DNA from: an uncultured Lutibacter sp.
GTDB lineage: Bacteria > Bacteroidota > Bacteroidia > Flavobacteriales > Flavobacteriaceae
Direction: 5' to 3'
Assembly: GCF_947493565.1 (NCBI RefSeq)
Contig: NZ_CANLRG010000002.1
Span: 186,001-250,000 of the forward strand
DNA: 64,000 nt
Positions 63,247-64,000 of this stretch are shown here, piece after piece. The translations under genes were made by a program, and so were the position numbers. How positions within the stretch are numbered: the first letter of the stretch is position 1; every line of letters starts with the position of its first letter. The notes under the pieces are model-generated. The model saw nothing but the letters and a program-made list of their open reading frames with translations. It searched no databases and was not told the origin of the DNA.

Positions 63247-63855
63247 ATGAAAAGACTATTTCGATTTTTAATTCCACCAAAACAATGGCGTTTACCAGTA
63301 ATCATATTATTGGGGGCTATGTCTGGTCTTTCATTGTATGCACTTATCGAATCCAAAGCTGTTTCGTATTTATCAGATGACCCAAAAACTTGTGCAAATT
63401 GCCATGTAATGACACCACAGTACACAACTTGGCAAAACAGTTCTCATAGAGAGTGGGCCTCTTGTAATGATTGTCATGTTCCACAAGACAATGTATTTAA
63501 AAAATACCTTTTTAAAGCTAAAGATGGGATGTATCATGCCTCAGTGTTTACTACTCGTGGTGAACCTGAAGTAATTAGAATGAAAGAAGCAGGTGTTGAA
63601 GTTGTTCAAAATAATTGTATTCGATGTCATCAAGATCAAGTTACTGATGGTAGGTTAAGTGCTTCAGTTACCAATCATTTTGAAAGTAGAACTACCCGAA
63701 AATGTTGGGAATGTCATCAAGAAGTTCCGCATGGAAGTGTGCATAGCTTATCTTCTATAAAGTACTATGGAAAAGTACCTAAAGAACATCAAGAAACTGT
63801 GCCAGAATGGTTAAACAAATATTTAAATAAATCAGATAATAAAAACGACAAATAA
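63247..63855 (+). CDS. nrfH: Cytochrome c nitrite reductase small subunit
   Basis: 202 residues. NapC/NirT-family membrane quinol dehydrogenase that passes electrons from menaquinol to NrfA. One N-terminal membrane anchor (about 16-34, LPVIILLGAMSGLSLYALI). Four CxxCH haem motifs: CANCH, CNDCH, CIRCH and CWECH, the full number for NrfH. Histidine ligands are seen in SSHREWASC and TNHFESRTTRKC. The nrfA gene starts one base after its stop. This is dissimilatory nitrite reduction to ammonium. Confidence 0.96.
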   Translation: MKRLFRFLIPPKQWRLPVIILLGAMSGLSLYALIESKAVSYLSDDPKTCANCHVMTPQYTTWQNSSHREWASCNDCHVPQDNVFKKYLFKAKDGMYHASVFTTRGEPEVIRMKEAGVEVVQNNCIRCHQDQVTDGRLSASVTNHFESRTTRKCWECHQEVPHGSVHSLSSIKYYGKVPKEHQETVPEWLNKYLNKSDNKNDK

Positions 63856-63856
63856 A

Positions 63857-64000
63857 ATGAATAATAAAAGAAAACCTTGGATGAACTGGATGCTGTTTTT
63901 TGCATCTTTAGTAGTAGTGTTTTTGTTAGGACTTTTAGTTTCTTCAATTACAGAGCGTAAAATGGAGGCTAAATTTGCATATACTCCAATGACAGAAATA
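63857..64000 (+). CDS. nrfA: Ammonia-forming cytochrome c nitrite reductase catalytic subunit (3' end outside window)
   Basis: The first 48 residues are visible. They hold a membrane/signal segment (WMNWMLFFASLVVVFLLGLLVSSI) and the start of the mature enzyme, ITERKMEAKFAYTPMTEI, which resembles NrfA N-termini. Its position directly after nrfH supports the call; haem motifs lie beyond the window. Confidence 0.88.
   Translation, partial: MNNKRKPWMNWMLFFASLVVVFLLGLLVSSITERKMEAKFAYTPMTEI

Noticed and set aside
1-64000. CRISPR arrays, insertion sequences, prophage, tRNA or rRNA genes
   Set aside because: No regularly spaced direct repeats, transposase, integrase or phage genes, and no tRNA-like folds were found in the intergenic stretches.

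Overview
The window is AT-rich bacterial chromosome from the Bacteroidota, most likely family Flavobacteriaceae. Grounds: promoters repeatedly match the phylum's -7 box TAnnTTTG, ribosome binding sites are weak, TTG and GTG starts are common, and the gene set is typical of the family (DUF4175 protein next to ybeY and mnmG, a flippase near dut, OmpH-like lipoprotein, YfcC carrier). I cannot fix the genus. I see no prophage, insertion sequence, CRISPR array, rRNA or tRNA; it reads as ordinary core chromosome with a few accessory clusters.

Layout. 0-11 kb: a prolyl oligopeptidase cut by the left edge, a GreA-like protein, a YfcC carrier, a radical SAM protein, a TauE-type exporter, a saccharopine-dehydrogenase-like enzyme, a TetR regulator beside a metallo-beta-lactamase-fold hydrolase with matching operator palindromes, DNA polymerase IV and an M18 aminopeptidase. 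11-17.2 kb (minus): two different glutamate dehydrogenases on either side of a large receiver/ATP-grasp protein. 17.4-26.3 kb: pheS, a six-domain-plus hybrid histidine kinase, a secreted PD40-type protein, hemG, gpsA and a fructosamine kinase. 26.3-29.6 kb (plus): flippase, esterase, SRPBCC protein, dut. 29.7-34.1 kb (minus): a compact cluster of retropepsin-like protease, RimK glutamate ligase, AstE-like deacylase and a lone ABC ATPase, then recA. 34.2-38.1 kb (mostly minus): a run starting at rpiB and continuing with a Zur-like regulator, a cation efflux protein, an acetyltransferase, a secreted beta-barrel protein and a NUDIX hydrolase.

38.1-38.65 kb is the most unusual stretch: about 500 nearly gene-free, extremely AT-rich bases holding nine near-identical 9-mers (TTATTAACA or CTATTAACA, either strand) and one canonical DnaA box (TTATTCACA). 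Genes to its left are mostly on the minus strand and genes to its right mostly on the plus strand. Sixteen kilobases to the right, mnmG is flanked by two perfect parS palindromes (TGTTCCACGTGGAACA). Together these suggest that the replication origin lies in or near this window; the 9-mer array is the best candidate seen.

38.9-48.5 kb: a lipid kinase, a membrane histidine kinase, rnr, a DUF2807 protein, tatA, then on the minus strand a band 7 protein with a YbjQ protein, gltX, a structured RNA segment and a 49-residue membrane peptide. 48.6-51.2 kb: a plus-strand signalling cluster (unknown 129-residue protein, seven-helix membrane protein, NarX-type kinase, NarL-type regulator) with a GC-containing palindrome in front. 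51.2-58.5 kb: DUF4175, ybeY, mnmG, methyltransferase, OmpH-like lipoprotein. 58.5-64 kb: holB operon (minus), pgk, aldo/keto reductase, and the start of the nrfHA ammonia-forming nitrite reductase operon, which runs off the right edge.
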